64,000 nucleotides of DNA from Moraxella catarrhalis (GTDB lineage: Bacteria; Pseudomonadota; Gammaproteobacteria; Pseudomonadales; Moraxellaceae). The position numbers and the translations under genes are program-made. Below are positions 27,963 to 37,319 of the stretch, in pieces. The notes beneath the pieces are model-generated. The model was given only the letters and a program-made list of their open reading frames with translations, was not told the DNA's origin and searched no databases. The stretch lies in NCBI RefSeq assembly GCF_001656295.1, contig NZ_LXHE01000025.1, positions 1-64,000 of the forward strand, written 5' to 3'. Each line of letters begins with the position of its first letter. The first letter of the stretch is position 1.

Positions 27963-28861
27963 CAGTAAACATCATCCGCATTTGGATCAAGCTTGATGCC
28001 AGCAGATGCTGCCAAGCCATCTGGGCTAAATACACCTTCATATACAAAGGCAGTCGGTCCAGTCATGATCAAAGAGTAGCCATCTTGCCAACGAATCGCC
28101 AAGCTCCCGCCGTATAACTGAGCGCGAATATCCACCCCTTCATCTAGCCAGCCTTCACGAATACCTGTCGCAACAGAAGCACAAGCACCCGTACCACAGG
28201 CTTGGGTTTCGCCGACACCGCGCTCATAGACGCGAATTCGCACATGACGCTGATTAATGACTTGGACGAAATTGACATTGACTCTTTCGGGAAATGCTAC
28301 ATGCGACTCGATGAGCTTACCCAATCTATCTACATCGGCAGCCAAGACATCATCGACCTTGATGATCGCATGCGGATTACCTATGTTGGCGACATACAGC
28401 TGAACTGGTGTGCCGTCGACATCCAAGCGATAAGCGCGTCCGACTTTTGTGATGGTTTTTGGGGTAAAAGGAATTTGGTCAGGCTCAAACTTGGGCTTAC
28501 CCATGTCTACTTGTACCCAACCATAGCGATCGGTGCTTAAGACGATGACACCGCTTGAAGTTTCAACTCGTAAACGCTGCTTAAAAGACAGTTTTCTGGC
28601 TTGTACAAATGAAGCAAAACACCGAGCGCCGTTTCCGCACTGGGAGACTTCAGAACCATCTGCATTGAAAATCCGATATTTAAAATCAATATCTGGACGA
28701 CTTGGTGGCTCAACAATTAATAATTGGTCAAACCCTACCCCAATCCGTCGATTGGCAAGCAGGCGAATTAATTCAGGGGTCAGTGTCATGCGCTGGGTAA
28801 CCAGATCAATCACCATGAAATCGTTGCCCAGTCCATGCATTTTTGTAAATTCTATGAGCAT
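27962..28861 (-). CDS. dapF: Diaminopimelate epimerase
   Basis: A 299-residue PLP-independent epimerase interconverting LL- and meso-diaminopimelate. Both active-site cysteines are seen: SQCGNGARCFASF near residue 76 and TQACGTGACASVATG near 224. The N-terminal KMHGLGNDFMVIDL is the family start. It provides meso-DAP for peptidoglycan and for LysA, whose gene lies upstream on the same strand across a 268-bp gap; it is transcribed with xerC. Confidence 0.96.
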   Translation of the reverse strand: MLIEFTKMHGLGNDFMVIDLVTQRMTLTPELIRLLANRRIGVGFDQLLIVEPPSRPDIDFKYRIFNADGSEVSQCGNGARCFASFVQARKLSFKQRLRVETSSGVIVLSTDRYGWVQVDMGKPKFEPDQIPFTPKTITKVGRAYRLDVDGTPVQLYVANIGNPHAIIKVDDVLAADVDRLGKLIESHVAFPERVNVNFVQVINQRHVRIRVYERGVGETQACGTGACASVATGIREGWLDEGVDIRAQLYGGSLAIRWQDGYSLIMTGPTAFVYEGVFSPDGLAASAGIKLDPNADDVY

Positions 28862-29129
28862 TGGTCTGTCCTTATTTTTATTTATACCACTTGTATCTTA
28901 ACATGAAAACAGCGTGGTGGCTAATGATTTTATGGGGATGATTGATGAAAAATAAATGACAATATTGGACAGTATTTGTTTAATATTGTCCATAAAATTT
29001 AATAAAATTATTAAAAAATTAATATCAATAAATTACATTGAATCAGTCATCAAAAGCTTGGGATATCAGCCTTGATTTGGGAATCAAAAAATGCCCTGAA
29101 AGTTTCAGAGCATCTAAGATGGGTGTGAT

Positions 29130-30437
29130 TTAGATGAGTTCATCTTTCCACAGATCATCTAACGCCTCACGCTTGCGAATCAGGCGATGAGTGCCATGAT
29201 TGACCATCACCTCGCACGGTCTTGGGCGGGTATTGTAGTTACATGCCATACTAAATCCATATGCACCTGCACCTGTGATAACTAGGGTATCACCAACTTG
29301 TAAAGATAAAATGCGGTCTTTGCCTAAAAAGTCGCTGGATTCGCAGACTGTGCCAACCACATCCCAAGTTTTGGCAGTATCCCGACTAAGCTTAGCGGGA
29401 ATGATTGCCATTTGTGATTCATACAGTGCTGGGCGAATCAGCTCACTCATCGAAGCATCAACGATGGCAAAGTTTTTAAATTCGGTGGGCTTAAGCACAT
29501 CCACAGTTGTCAAAAGTACGCCAGCATTTGCTACCAAGCTGCGACCTGGTTCTAAGTACAATTTTAATCCAAGCTGTTTTAAGCGTGGGAGTAATACCGT
29601 TGCAACTTGATCAACGCTGACAGGATTTTCATCAATATAGCGTACGCCCAAGCCACCACCAAGATCAATGTGCTGAAGCTTGATACCCTTATCGGTCAAG
29701 GTATCTATCAGCTCAATCAATTTATCCAACGCATCAGAAAAACCATCGGTATCTAGTAGCTGTGACCCGATATGGCAATCAATACCGACAATCTTAAGAT
29801 TTGGTAAATTGTGTGCGTACATGTAGGCAGCCACCGCTTGTTCATGACTGATGCCAAATTTATTATCTTTCATACCAGTTGAGATATAAGGATGAGTCTT
29901 AGCATCCACATCTGGATTGATACGCAGCGAAATGCGTGCGATTTGGTTTTGGCGACCTGCTACCTCATTGATGGTATCAAGCTCGCTTATCGCTTCTACA
30001 TTAAAGCAATGAATATCTGCCTTGAGTGCATACTCAATATCATCAGCCGTTTTACCAACACCAGAGTACACGACCTTTTTGGCATCGGTGACTTGAAGCA
30101 CACGAGCCAGCTCGCCTTTGGAGACAATATCAAACCCTGCTCCTGCTTTAGCAAGTGTTTTTAGGATGGCAAGATTTGAGTTGGCTTTGACGGCATAACA
30201 AATTTGATGGTCAATGGCATCAAAGGCATCAGTGTAGCTTTGATAATTTTCTAAAAGTGTACGCTGTGAATATGCATACAAAGGCGTGCCATAGATTTCT
30301 TTGAGCGTGTGAGTGCTGACACCATCAAAATGTAAAGTGTCATTAATATACTCAAAATATGGTAAAGCATTTGCCAAAGCTTGGGGGTTGATATACAGTG
30401 CACCATCTTGATGATGGCTGACTGGGCTAAAGGTCAT
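29130..30437 (-). CDS. lysA: Diaminopimelate decarboxylase
   Basis: A 435-residue fold-III PLP enzyme that makes L-lysine from meso-DAP. The PLP lysine is in ICYAVKANSNLAIL (near residue 84). IGSQLLD, LGGGLGVRY, LEPGRSLVANAG and the catalytic CESSDFLGKDR block near residue 360 are in the expected order. It is followed by dapF downstream and preceded by lptM, an order common in gammaproteobacteria. This anabolic lysine gene shares the window with the pipecolate/lysine catabolic cluster. Confidence 0.96.
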   Translation of the reverse strand: MTFSPVSHHQDGALYINPQALANALPYFEYINDTLHFDGVSTHTLKEIYGTPLYAYSQRTLLENYQSYTDAFDAIDHQICYAVKANSNLAILKTLAKAGAGFDIVSKGELARVLQVTDAKKVVYSGVGKTADDIEYALKADIHCFNVEAISELDTINEVAGRQNQIARISLRINPDVDAKTHPYISTGMKDNKFGISHEQAVAAYMYAHNLPNLKIVGIDCHIGSQLLDTDGFSDALDKLIELIDTLTDKGIKLQHIDLGGGLGVRYIDENPVSVDQVATVLLPRLKQLGLKLYLEPGRSLVANAGVLLTTVDVLKPTEFKNFAIVDASMSELIRPALYESQMAIIPAKLSRDTAKTWDVVGTVCESSDFLGKDRILSLQVGDTLVITGAGAYGFSMACNYNTRPRPCEVMVNHGTHRLIRKREALDDLWKDELI

Positions 30438-30466
30438 AACATTATCCTAATTTTAAATAAAAATAG

Positions 30467-30494
30467 CCGATATAGTTTTACCGATATAGTTTTA
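30467..30494. repeat. Exact 14-bp tandem duplication at the lptM stop
   Basis: CCGATATAGTTTTA occurs twice in a row (30467-30480 and 30481-30494); the second copy contains the lptM stop codon. Confidence 0.9.
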
Positions 30495-30632
30495 GTAGTC
30501 ATTCATATCATCGCTGATGGGTGTCGGCTCAATCACGGGCGTACTTTCATCGGGTAGATATAATGAACCTTTTTGACCACAAGCCGAAAGCAAAACTATC
30601 ATTAAAGATAAACCAAATAAGTGCTTCATCAT
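30492..30632 (-). CDS. lptM: Small lipoprotein LptM (YifL family)
   Basis: A 46-residue lipoprotein precursor: MMKHLFGLSLMIVLLSAC with lipobox LSAC (Cys18), then GQKGSLYLPDES, the hallmark CGxKGxLYLP of LptM, which aids LptD maturation in E. coli. It lies directly upstream of lysA on the same strand, as in many gammaproteobacteria. Two further in-frame ATGs are near 30629 and 30638, so the exact start is open by a few codons. It is below the length many gene finders report. Confidence 0.85.
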   Translation of the reverse strand: MMKHLFGLSLMIVLLSACGQKGSLYLPDESTPVIEPTPISDDMNDY

Positions 30633-30639
30633 ATTCATA

Positions 30640-30993
30640 AATCATCAAATCCATTACTGTGCTTGGTCAGGCAAGCCAAATTTTAGATCAAACAAAGTTG
30701 CCCATTTGCTGAACATTTTAGCACAACACCCAAGGCTTGGGCGATCAATTAGACCAAATATGATAAAATTGGTATGCGTTTTTGCCAAATTGGTCGGTAG
30801 ATGTGAATTTAGATCACTTAAATGGATTGCATTATTTATCAATGGTTATGAGTGTATATTTTTCAAAAATTATATTTAAAATGATACTTATTGCTTGACA
30901 AGAAAGATGGTACAGGTTGATTTATTGGGAATTTTGAGATAAACTTTCTTGTTAGCAATCGATACAATAGACGCAATACATCAAGGAGCGTAC
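30640..30993. promoter_or_regulatory. Intergenic region between lptM and ackA
   Basis: About 350 bases with no gene that I trust. It must carry divergent promoters for lptM-lysA and ackA. A TTGACA at 30895-30900 stands 94 bases before the ackA start, without a good -10 partner. Confidence 0.35.
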
Positions 30994-32178
30994 ATGAGCT
31001 TAGCAAATCCCACTTTGGTTCTAAATTGTGGTTCTTCATCCATCAAATATGCCCTTATCAGTGAAGATGGTGGGAGTCGCATTGAGGGCTTGGCAGAAGG
31101 CTTGGGCAATCCTGAAGCTCGCATTAAGCATAAAAATCTAGAGGGCGAAGCGACGATTATTGACATTCCAAATGGTGTTCATGCTGACGCACTGAAAGTT
31201 ATCTTAGAAGATTTGATTAAAGAGCATAAGCCTGTGGTTGTGGGTCATCGTGTGGTGCATGGTGGCGATAAATTTAAATCTGCCACCGTGATTGATGAAG
31301 AGGTATTGTCAACCATTGAAGCATTGACAAGTCTAGCACCGCTACATAATCCTGCCAATGCTGCAGGTATCCAAGCGATCAATGCCATTTATCCTGATTT
31401 GCCACAGGTAGCAATTTTTGATACGGCATTTCACCAAACCATGCCTGAGTATGCCTATCGTTATGCGGTGCCAAAAAATCTGTATACTGAGCATCAAATC
31501 CGCCGTTATGGATTTCATGGCACTTCGCATGCGTTTGTCTCAAATCGTGCCAGCCAGCTTACTGATGCCAAAGGCGTACATGGTTGGGTGGTTGCCCACT
31601 TGGGTAATGGCTGCTCTGCTACTGCCGTTTATGATGGTAAAAGCTTAGATACCTCAATGGGCATCACGCCGCTAGAAGGGCTGATGATGGGTACACGCTC
31701 AGGGGATGTTGATCCAAGTTTGCATATTCATCTAAATCGTACATTGGGCTTATCATTAGACGAAGTTGACACCTTACTTAATAAAAAATCAGGTCTGCTG
31801 GGCGTATCAGGCATCTCTAATGACATGAGAAATCTTGAAGCTGCTGATAAAGAAGGCAGTGCAGATGCTCGTTTGGCACTGGATATGTTCGCTTATCGTA
31901 CCGCCAAATATCTCCTAAGCCTGACTGCAGCATTGCCTGAGTTTACAGGCATTGCCTTTACAGGTGGTGTGGGTGAAAATGCTGTTGAAATGCGTACCGA
32001 TATTATCAAACACCTAAAACATTTGGGTGCAAAAATTGACACTGCTAAGAATGATAAGTTGATGCGTGGTGCCGAAGGCAGTTTCCATGCCGAAGATTCA
32101 TCGATTGAGCTTTGGGTAATTCCAACCGATGAAGAATACCAAATCGCCAGCGAAAGCCGTGCGGTCTTGGGATTATAA
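30994..32178 (+). CDS. ackA: Acetate kinase
   Basis: A 394-residue ASKHA-fold kinase interconverting acetyl phosphate and acetate with ATP. The start at 30994 has AAGGAG 7 bases before it; an in-frame Met 45 bases earlier has none. Signatures: LVLNCGSSSIKYAL at the N-terminus, FDTAFHQTMPEYAYRYAVP near 145 and GVGENAVEMR near 330. It forms the acetate pathway with pta, 88 bases downstream. Confidence 0.96.
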   Translation: MSLANPTLVLNCGSSSIKYALISEDGGSRIEGLAEGLGNPEARIKHKNLEGEATIIDIPNGVHADALKVILEDLIKEHKPVVVGHRVVHGGDKFKSATVIDEEVLSTIEALTSLAPLHNPANAAGIQAINAIYPDLPQVAIFDTAFHQTMPEYAYRYAVPKNLYTEHQIRRYGFHGTSHAFVSNRASQLTDAKGVHGWVVAHLGNGCSATAVYDGKSLDTSMGITPLEGLMMGTRSGDVDPSLHIHLNRTLGLSLDEVDTLLNKKSGLLGVSGISNDMRNLEAADKEGSADARLALDMFAYRTAKYLLSLTAALPEFTGIAFTGGVGENAVEMRTDIIKHLKHLGAKIDTAKNDKLMRGAEGSFHAEDSSIELWVIPTDEEYQIASESRAVLGL

Positions 32179-32266
32179 TTTAGTTACAAATACTTAACTA
32201 ACCGTTCAAGCAGTTGAGCGGTTTTTGTGTTAATACCAATCTATCATATATTTATTAAGGGTACAT

Positions 32267-33736
32267 ATGAAAGCACTGTTATTGATTCCGACATTTGACG
32301 CTCCAAATTTTTCAACCATCGCAGAAAATTTTGCCAAAAGCATTGGTGCAGCTTACATTGCACCATTTGATGGCGATGGCGATAGTAAGCTTAGAGCGGC
32401 AATCAGCGAAGGTCGGCTTGATGAACTGCTTGAAAAAGTAGTTGCTACCCAAAGTGCAAAGCTGACGGTTGTTAAGGGTTTGGCTACTTTACCAAATACG
32501 CCTTATGCCAGCTTGGTCAATCGTAATTTGGCAAATGGTCTGGATGCTGATGTCGTATTTGTCAGCCAAAATACTGAAGAGTTGGCTGTATTTGCTGCTG
32601 CGTTTGGTGGTCTTAAGTCTGAGCGTGTGCTCGGTGTCATTGCAGCAGGCTTGGGCGAATTTGAGGTGCCTGTCTGGGCGACCGCCGATGGTGAGCAGTT
32701 GACAGTTGATGAAGAAGTTATTAAAAACTATCAAGCAGCAACAAGAGTCAAAAAACTCTCACCATATGCGTTTCGTAACCAAGTTGTCCAAAAAGCACAA
32801 GCCGCCAAAAAACGCATTGTACTACCAGAAGGTGATGAGCCAAGAACCATTGAAGCTGCTGCAATTTGCCAGAGTCGTGGCATTGCTCAGTGTATGCTTT
32901 TGGGTGAGCGAGCCAAGATCGAAGCTGTAGCGGCAGAGCGCGGCGTAGTCTTGCCAAGCGATATTGAAATCATTGATCCTGCCAGTATCGCTGATAAATA
33001 TGTTACCCCTATGGTAGAACGCCGTAAGGGCAAAATTGATGAATCTGGGGCAAAGCAAGCATTACAAGATACGGTGGTTTTAGGTACCATGATGCTACAT
33101 ATGGGCGATGTTGATGGTTTGGTATCAGGAGCGGTTCATACGACTGCCGACACCATTCGCCCAGCGTTTCAATTGATTAAGACAGCACCACAGTACAGCT
33201 TGGTTTCTAGTGTCTTTTTTATGCTCTTGCCTGAACAAGTCATGGTTTATGGCGACTGTGCGGTCAATCCAAATCCAATCGCAGAACAGCTTGCTGAGAT
33301 TGCTATTCAGTCTGCCGAATCAGCCAAAGCCTTTGGCATTGATCCAAAAATTGCCATGATCAGTTACTCTACCATGAACTCAGGTTCGGGCGAAGATGTT
33401 GATACGGTCAAAGCAGCGGTACAAATTATCCGTGAAAGAGCACCGCAGCTAAAAGTGGATGGACCGCTACAATTTGACGCCGCGACTGTCAAAAATGTCG
33501 GTAAACAAAAAGCACCAAATTCAGCGGTGGCGGGTGAGGCAAATGTACTGATCTTCCCTGATCTCAATACAGGTAACACGACCTATAAAGCCGTTCAGCG
33601 TACCGCTGATGTGATCAGTGTTGGTCCAATGCTCCAAGGGTTGAATAAGCCTGTCAATGATTTATCTCGTGGGGCTTTGGTGGATGACATTGTTTATACG
33701 ATTGCTCTGACGGCAATACAGGCCATTAATGAATAA
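32267..33736 (+). CDS. pta: Phosphate acetyltransferase with shortened N-terminal region
   Basis: A 489-residue Pta. The catalytic PTA_PTB domain covers about residues 165-485: [36 protein letters not shown], and [14 protein letters not shown] carry the usual CoA and acetyl-phosphate site residues. The first 160 residues ([20 protein letters not shown] onward) keep only part of the BioD-like N-terminal domain; the DRTGG middle domain of 700-residue enterobacterial Pta is missing. It interconverts acetyl-CoA and acetyl phosphate, partner of AckA just upstream. Confidence 0.93.
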   Translation: MKALLLIPTFDAPNFSTIAENFAKSIGAAYIAPFDGDGDSKLRAAISEGRLDELLEKVVATQSAKLTVVKGLATLPNTPYASLVNRNLANGLDADVVFVSQNTEELAVFAAAFGGLKSERVLGVIAAGLGEFEVPVWATADGEQLTVDEEVIKNYQAATRVKKLSPYAFRNQVVQKAQAAKKRIVLPEGDEPRTIEAAAICQSRGIAQCMLLGERAKIEAVAAERGVVLPSDIEIIDPASIADKYVTPMVERRKGKIDESGAKQALQDTVVLGTMMLHMGDVDGLVSGAVHTTADTIRPAFQLIKTAPQYSLVSSVFFMLLPEQVMVYGDCAVNPNPIAEQLAEIAIQSAESAKAFGIDPKIAMISYSTMNSGSGEDVDTVKAAVQIIRERAPQLKVDGPLQFDAATVKNVGKQKAPNSAVAGEANVLIFPDLNTGNTTYKAVQRTADVISVGPMLQGLNKPVNDLSRGALVDDIVYTIALTAIQAINE

Positions 33737-33947
33737 CCTTAAGATTTGATTGGTAAAACAAAGATGGCGATTGATTGTTTAACAACATTGAAATGTGGCA
33801 TGATTTTTCTTGCATATTCTTAAAAATCATCGTATATCGTATAATGTTTTAATATCTATTTCTTGCCATCTATTTTATTATCATATTTATGCTTAATATT
33901 GAATGATATCGTATTAATATTAAGTCAATTATCAACGGAGTAAGCTC

Positions 33948-34088
33948 ATGCAAGTATTATCATCGCTGAAATCTGCTAAAAATCGTCATGAAGACTGCCA
34001 AATTGTTCGCCGTCGTGGTCGTACTTTTGTGATTTGTAAGTCAAATCCACGCTTTAAGGCTGTACAAGGCGGTAAAAAGAGAAAATAA
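33948..34088 (+). CDS. rpmJ: 50S ribosomal protein L36, type B (YkgO-like)
   Basis: A 46-residue basic protein beginning [18 protein letters not shown] and ending AVQGGKKRK. It matches the type-B L36 (YkgO) pattern, with the [10 protein letters not shown] tail and without the CxxC...C-x4-H zinc site of the housekeeping L36. Such paralogues often replace the zinc form when zinc is scarce. It is monocistronic; CGGAG lies 8 bases before the ATG. No secure Zur operator was identified. Confidence 0.92.
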   Translation: MQVLSSLKSAKNRHEDCQIVRRRGRTFVICKSNPRFKAVQGGKKRK

Positions 34089-34162
34089 GCTAAATAACCC
34101 AATAATTAGCCTAAATCATTGATTTGATTAATTATTAGGTTGTGTTATTTTAGTAGATTTTT

Positions 34163-34191
34163 ATGAACAGTATTAATTTAATACTGTTCAT
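34163..34191. terminator. Bidirectional hairpin terminator
   Basis: A 13-bp perfect stem (ATGAACAGTATTA, 34163-34175, with 34179-34191) and flanking T/A runs between the convergent rpmJ and yaaA. A second imperfect hairpin (34097-34140) precedes it. Confidence 0.75.
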
Positions 34192-34222
34192 TTTATTTTG
34201 TGCGATTATTTTTTGCCAACGA

Positions 34223-34996
34223 TTACCATTCTCTGCGAAATACCCAGTTGTCCTCATCGCTGAGTTCAGGGGCAAAATAATACCCCTCGGCATCAAAGTT
34301 TTTTAGATCTTCAGCGTTGGTTAATTGATGTTTAGCCGCATAGTTCACCATGAGCCCGCGTGCTTTTTTGGCATAAAAACTGACCACTTTATACTTGCCA
34401 TTTTTTTCATCTTCAAAGCGAGGTGTGATAATACGACTCTCGATCTGACTTGGATTGACTGCGCTGAAATATTCATTCGACGCCAAATTGACCAATACTT
34501 GATCTGACTGCTTTAGGTGCTGATTGATTTGATCGGTAATTTTATCGCCCCAAAATTGATATAAATTATCCGCCTTGGCTGTCTTAAACTTAGTGCCCAT
34601 CTCAAGGCGATAAGGCAGCATCAAGTCCAGCGGTCTAAGCAAGCCATAAAGCCCTGATAAAATACCCAATCTGTCATTAAGGTAGCTAATCTCATTTTTA
34701 TCAAGATGATAGGCGTCCAAGCCTGTATAAACATCGCCTGCAAATAAATAAATCGCAGGCTTGGCATCTTCGCCAAAGGGATAAGCCCAGCGCTGATTAC
34801 GATCGACATTGAGCTCGGCGATTTTGGCGGATACACCCATCAATTCTTGAAGGTCAATGACATCGCAATCTTTGAGTGACTGCATTAAGGTGATAGCGTC
34901 ATCAATGAGCGCAGGCTCGCTGTATTGATCAGCAAGGGATAGCGGAACGGGAGTTTTTTCGTCAAGATTTTTGGCAGGGGATAATAAAAAAAACAT
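34223..34996 (-). CDS. yaaA: YaaA family peroxide stress protein
   Basis: A 257-residue DUF328/YaaA protein beginning MFFLLSPAKNLDEKTP; the family motif SPAKxLD is exact. Other family blocks are FAGDVYTGLDAYHL near 75, LSGLYGLLRPLDLMLPYRLEMG near 104 and VVSFYAKKARGLMVNY near 190. In E. coli YaaA lowers free iron under peroxide stress and binds DNA. An in-frame Met 36 bases upstream is less likely. It is divergent from the HIBCH-type gene. Confidence 0.9.
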   Translation of the reverse strand: MFFLLSPAKNLDEKTPVPLSLADQYSEPALIDDAITLMQSLKDCDVIDLQELMGVSAKIAELNVDRNQRWAYPFGEDAKPAIYLFAGDVYTGLDAYHLDKNEISYLNDRLGILSGLYGLLRPLDLMLPYRLEMGTKFKTAKADNLYQFWGDKITDQINQHLKQSDQVLVNLASNEYFSAVNPSQIESRIITPRFEDEKNGKYKVVSFYAKKARGLMVNYAAKHQLTNAEDLKNFDAEGYYFAPELSDEDNWVFRREW

Positions 34997-35203
34997 AATT
35001 GGCTCTTTTTCATGATTAATGTATCTATGCACAAACTATCAAACCTATGCCAAAAATGCAAATTTAAAAAACAAGACACTAGATTTGGGTATCCAAAAGT
35101 GTGCAAATCCGATGAAATTTTATTTGGCAATTTCAAAAATTTTAGTATAATCAAAAACAGTGTGGTTTTTGTCTTTGAATTTTATGATGAAAAAGGAATG
35201 ATG

Positions 35204-36268
35204 ATGACAATTGTGACGGATTTTTTGGCGATTAATGACACGCAGCGTATCGGAACGATCTTATTAAATCGCCCTGAGGCGTTGAATGCTCAAAACTTAC
35301 AGATGGTGACCACCACAAAATCACTGCTTGATGAATGGGCGGAAGATGACAGCGTGGTCGGTGTGTTGATCCGAGGTGCAGGCGATAAGGCGTTTTGTGC
35401 AGGTGGCGACATTCGTGGTTTATATCATAGCCATGACTCTGAAGTTTTCCCCAATCCAACGGCTCAAGCGTTTTTTACCACCGAATATGGTCTATGTAAA
35501 CAAATAAAAAGTTATAAAAAACCCATCATTGTTTGGGCAAGTGGCATTGTCATGGGCGGTGGTATGGGTCTGGCAGTGCCTTCAAGTCATCGCATCGTCA
35601 CAGAAACGACGATGATGGCGATGCCAGAAGTTAGCATTGGGCTTTTTCCTGATGCAGGTGGGTCGTATTTTTTAAAGCATATGCCTAATAAGATTGGTTT
35701 GTTTTTGGGGCTGACGGGCGCGCGATTTAATGCAGTGGATGCCTTGGCGCTGGGTGTGGCTGGTTTTAGTATGGTAAGCGGCGACTTTGATCTGTTAATT
35801 CAAGCGCTGACCACTGCCAAGTGGACGGACGATGCCGCCAAAAACCACGACATGCTCAACTCATTACTTGCAGACCTTGAAAATACGGATGTGCTGCCAG
35901 AAGGATGGCTGCTGCCACATCGTGATGAGATAGAAAAGATCAGTCAAGTGGACAGCTTGCTTGAATTTGATGCGCTTGCTAAAGCAGGTTCTGATATTGA
36001 TTATATTCAAAAGGCATTTGATACTTATACTGCTGGCTCACCGACATCGGCGGCGATTACATGGCATATGGCAAATCAGGTGACAGGCATGAGCTTTGAT
36101 GATGTCATGGATTTAGAATACATTGTTGCGATTCATTGCTCACATAATGGCGAATTTGCCGAAGGGGTGCGCGCGCTTTTGATTGATAAAGACAAAAATC
36201 CAAAATGGCGATATACGCTTGAAAGCCTACCCGATGGCTATATCGAAAGTCATTTTAAGGCTTGGTGA
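35204..36268 (+). CDS. Enoyl-CoA hydratase/isomerase family, 3-hydroxyisobutyryl-CoA hydrolase type
   Basis: A 354-residue crotonase-fold protein, started at the third of three consecutive ATGs (35198, 35201, 35204), behind AAAAGGA. Oxyanion-hole blocks are GAGDKAFCAGGDIRGLY (near 57) and ASGIVMGGGMGLAVPSSHRI (near 110); MPEVSIGLFPDAGGSYFL follows, with the conserved acidic residue used by HIBCH/ECH2 hydrolases. Length and C-terminal extension fit this class, which acts in valine degradation. A simple hydratase of about 260 residues is excluded by length. Confidence 0.85.
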   Translation: MTIVTDFLAINDTQRIGTILLNRPEALNAQNLQMVTTTKSLLDEWAEDDSVVGVLIRGAGDKAFCAGGDIRGLYHSHDSEVFPNPTAQAFFTTEYGLCKQIKSYKKPIIVWASGIVMGGGMGLAVPSSHRIVTETTMMAMPEVSIGLFPDAGGSYFLKHMPNKIGLFLGLTGARFNAVDALALGVAGFSMVSGDFDLLIQALTTAKWTDDAAKNHDMLNSLLADLENTDVLPEGWLLPHRDEIEKISQVDSLLEFDALAKAGSDIDYIQKAFDTYTAGSPTSAAITWHMANQVTGMSFDDVMDLEYIVAIHCSHNGEFAEGVRALLIDKDKNPKWRYTLESLPDGYIESHFKAW

Positions 36269-36271
36269 TTA

Positions 36272-36307
36272 AATCAAAAAACGTGGTTATAGCCACGTTT
36301 TTTTGAT
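36272..36307. terminator. Bidirectional hairpin terminator
   Basis: A long near-perfect stem centred on ACGTGGTTATAGCCACGT with A and T runs, between the convergent HIBCH-type and rhomboid genes. Confidence 0.88.
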
Positions 36308-36316
36308 TTGATTCGC

Positions 36317-36922
36317 TTAAAATGAGGGGTTTAGCAGACGATTTAAGAAGTGAAAAATAATGCCTGGCTCAATGGCAATGGTGGCGACCACGCCAAATAC
36401 CGCGCCAAACAGATGGGCTGAGTGGTTGATATTTCCACCGCCTCGGCGGTCAGCCCAGATGCTATAAGCCACATAAGCAATCGCAAACACAATCGCAGGA
36501 ATGGGCAGCACGGCAAATAGATATAGCGTGTTCCAAGGTGCAAATAAAATATACGCAAATAAAACAGCACTTACCGCGCCTGATGCACCTAAGCTTGAGT
36601 AGCGGGGATTATTTTTATTACGCGCGTAAGTGGGCAAAATCGCAACAATAATCGCCAAAACATAAAATGCCACAAAGCCCAAATTACCAAATTTATTAAT
36701 ATAAAACCGTTCAATCACGCTGCCAAAAAAATACAGCGTAAACATATTAAACAGCAAATGCATCCCATCGGCATGGATAAATCCATGTGTCAGTAGCCGA
36801 TCGTATTGACCTTTATTGACAGCAGGCGGATAAAAAATCAGTCGCTCAAGCAAAGGTCTAGATTGCCATGCAGCGATGCTGATGATGACAGTGATGATAA
36901 TAATGACAGTTGTATGATTCAT
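36317..36922 (-). CDS. Rhomboid-family intramembrane serine protease
   Basis: A 201-residue membrane protein with six hydrophobic segments. The catalytic Ser is in SSLGASGAVSAVLF (near residue 118), the His in NHSAHLFGAVFGV (near 170), and the family HGFIHADGMHLLFNM block (near 46-60) carries the conserved His/Asn. It cleaves transmembrane substrates within the inner membrane; none is evident here. It is monocistronic. Confidence 0.9.
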   Translation of the reverse strand: MNHTTVIIIITVIISIAAWQSRPLLERLIFYPPAVNKGQYDRLLTHGFIHADGMHLLFNMFTLYFFGSVIERFYINKFGNLGFVAFYVLAIIVAILPTYARNKNNPRYSSLGASGAVSAVLFAYILFAPWNTLYLFAVLPIPAIVFAIAYVAYSIWADRRGGGNINHSAHLFGAVFGVVATIAIEPGIIFHFLNRLLNPSF

Positions 36923-37319
36923 GAAACGCTTTAGAAATGTTTTGTAAATACTTCCTTAGTCTAGCAGATTTTTAATTAAAAGTTTTGATTTGTGTGTAAA
37001 TTATGGTTAATCCAGTTTTGAGATATTTAATCATGATTCAAATCCTAAAGCACACAATCTAAAATTATAAAGAATTTAATTGCCATAGTATTACACTCAT
37101 GTAAATAATGAATAACTCATCAGTCATTTTTGTAATTTCTTAACTTTTTATGGGCGTAAAAACAGAGGTTTTGTTTATCAATTGTTGCCAGCTCTTTTAA
37201 GTTGCCATAAAATCAGTCACAATAGAGCCATAAGAACAAGCAATCTGTTGTTTTTCTTAAGGATGACATTAGCATTTTGCTGATGGACAACGAAATTTTT
37301 ACCCATGGAGCGACTTATG
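36923..37319. other. Gene-free AT-rich spacer
   Basis: About 400 AT-rich bases between divergent genes (rhomboid and the OmpA-type protein). It must contain both promoters; nothing else was recognised. Confidence 0.4.

Noticed and set aside
30654-30842. 62-codon frame on the minus strand between lptM and ackA
   Set aside because: No ribosome site, no recognisable family and it fills a promoter region; most likely chance.
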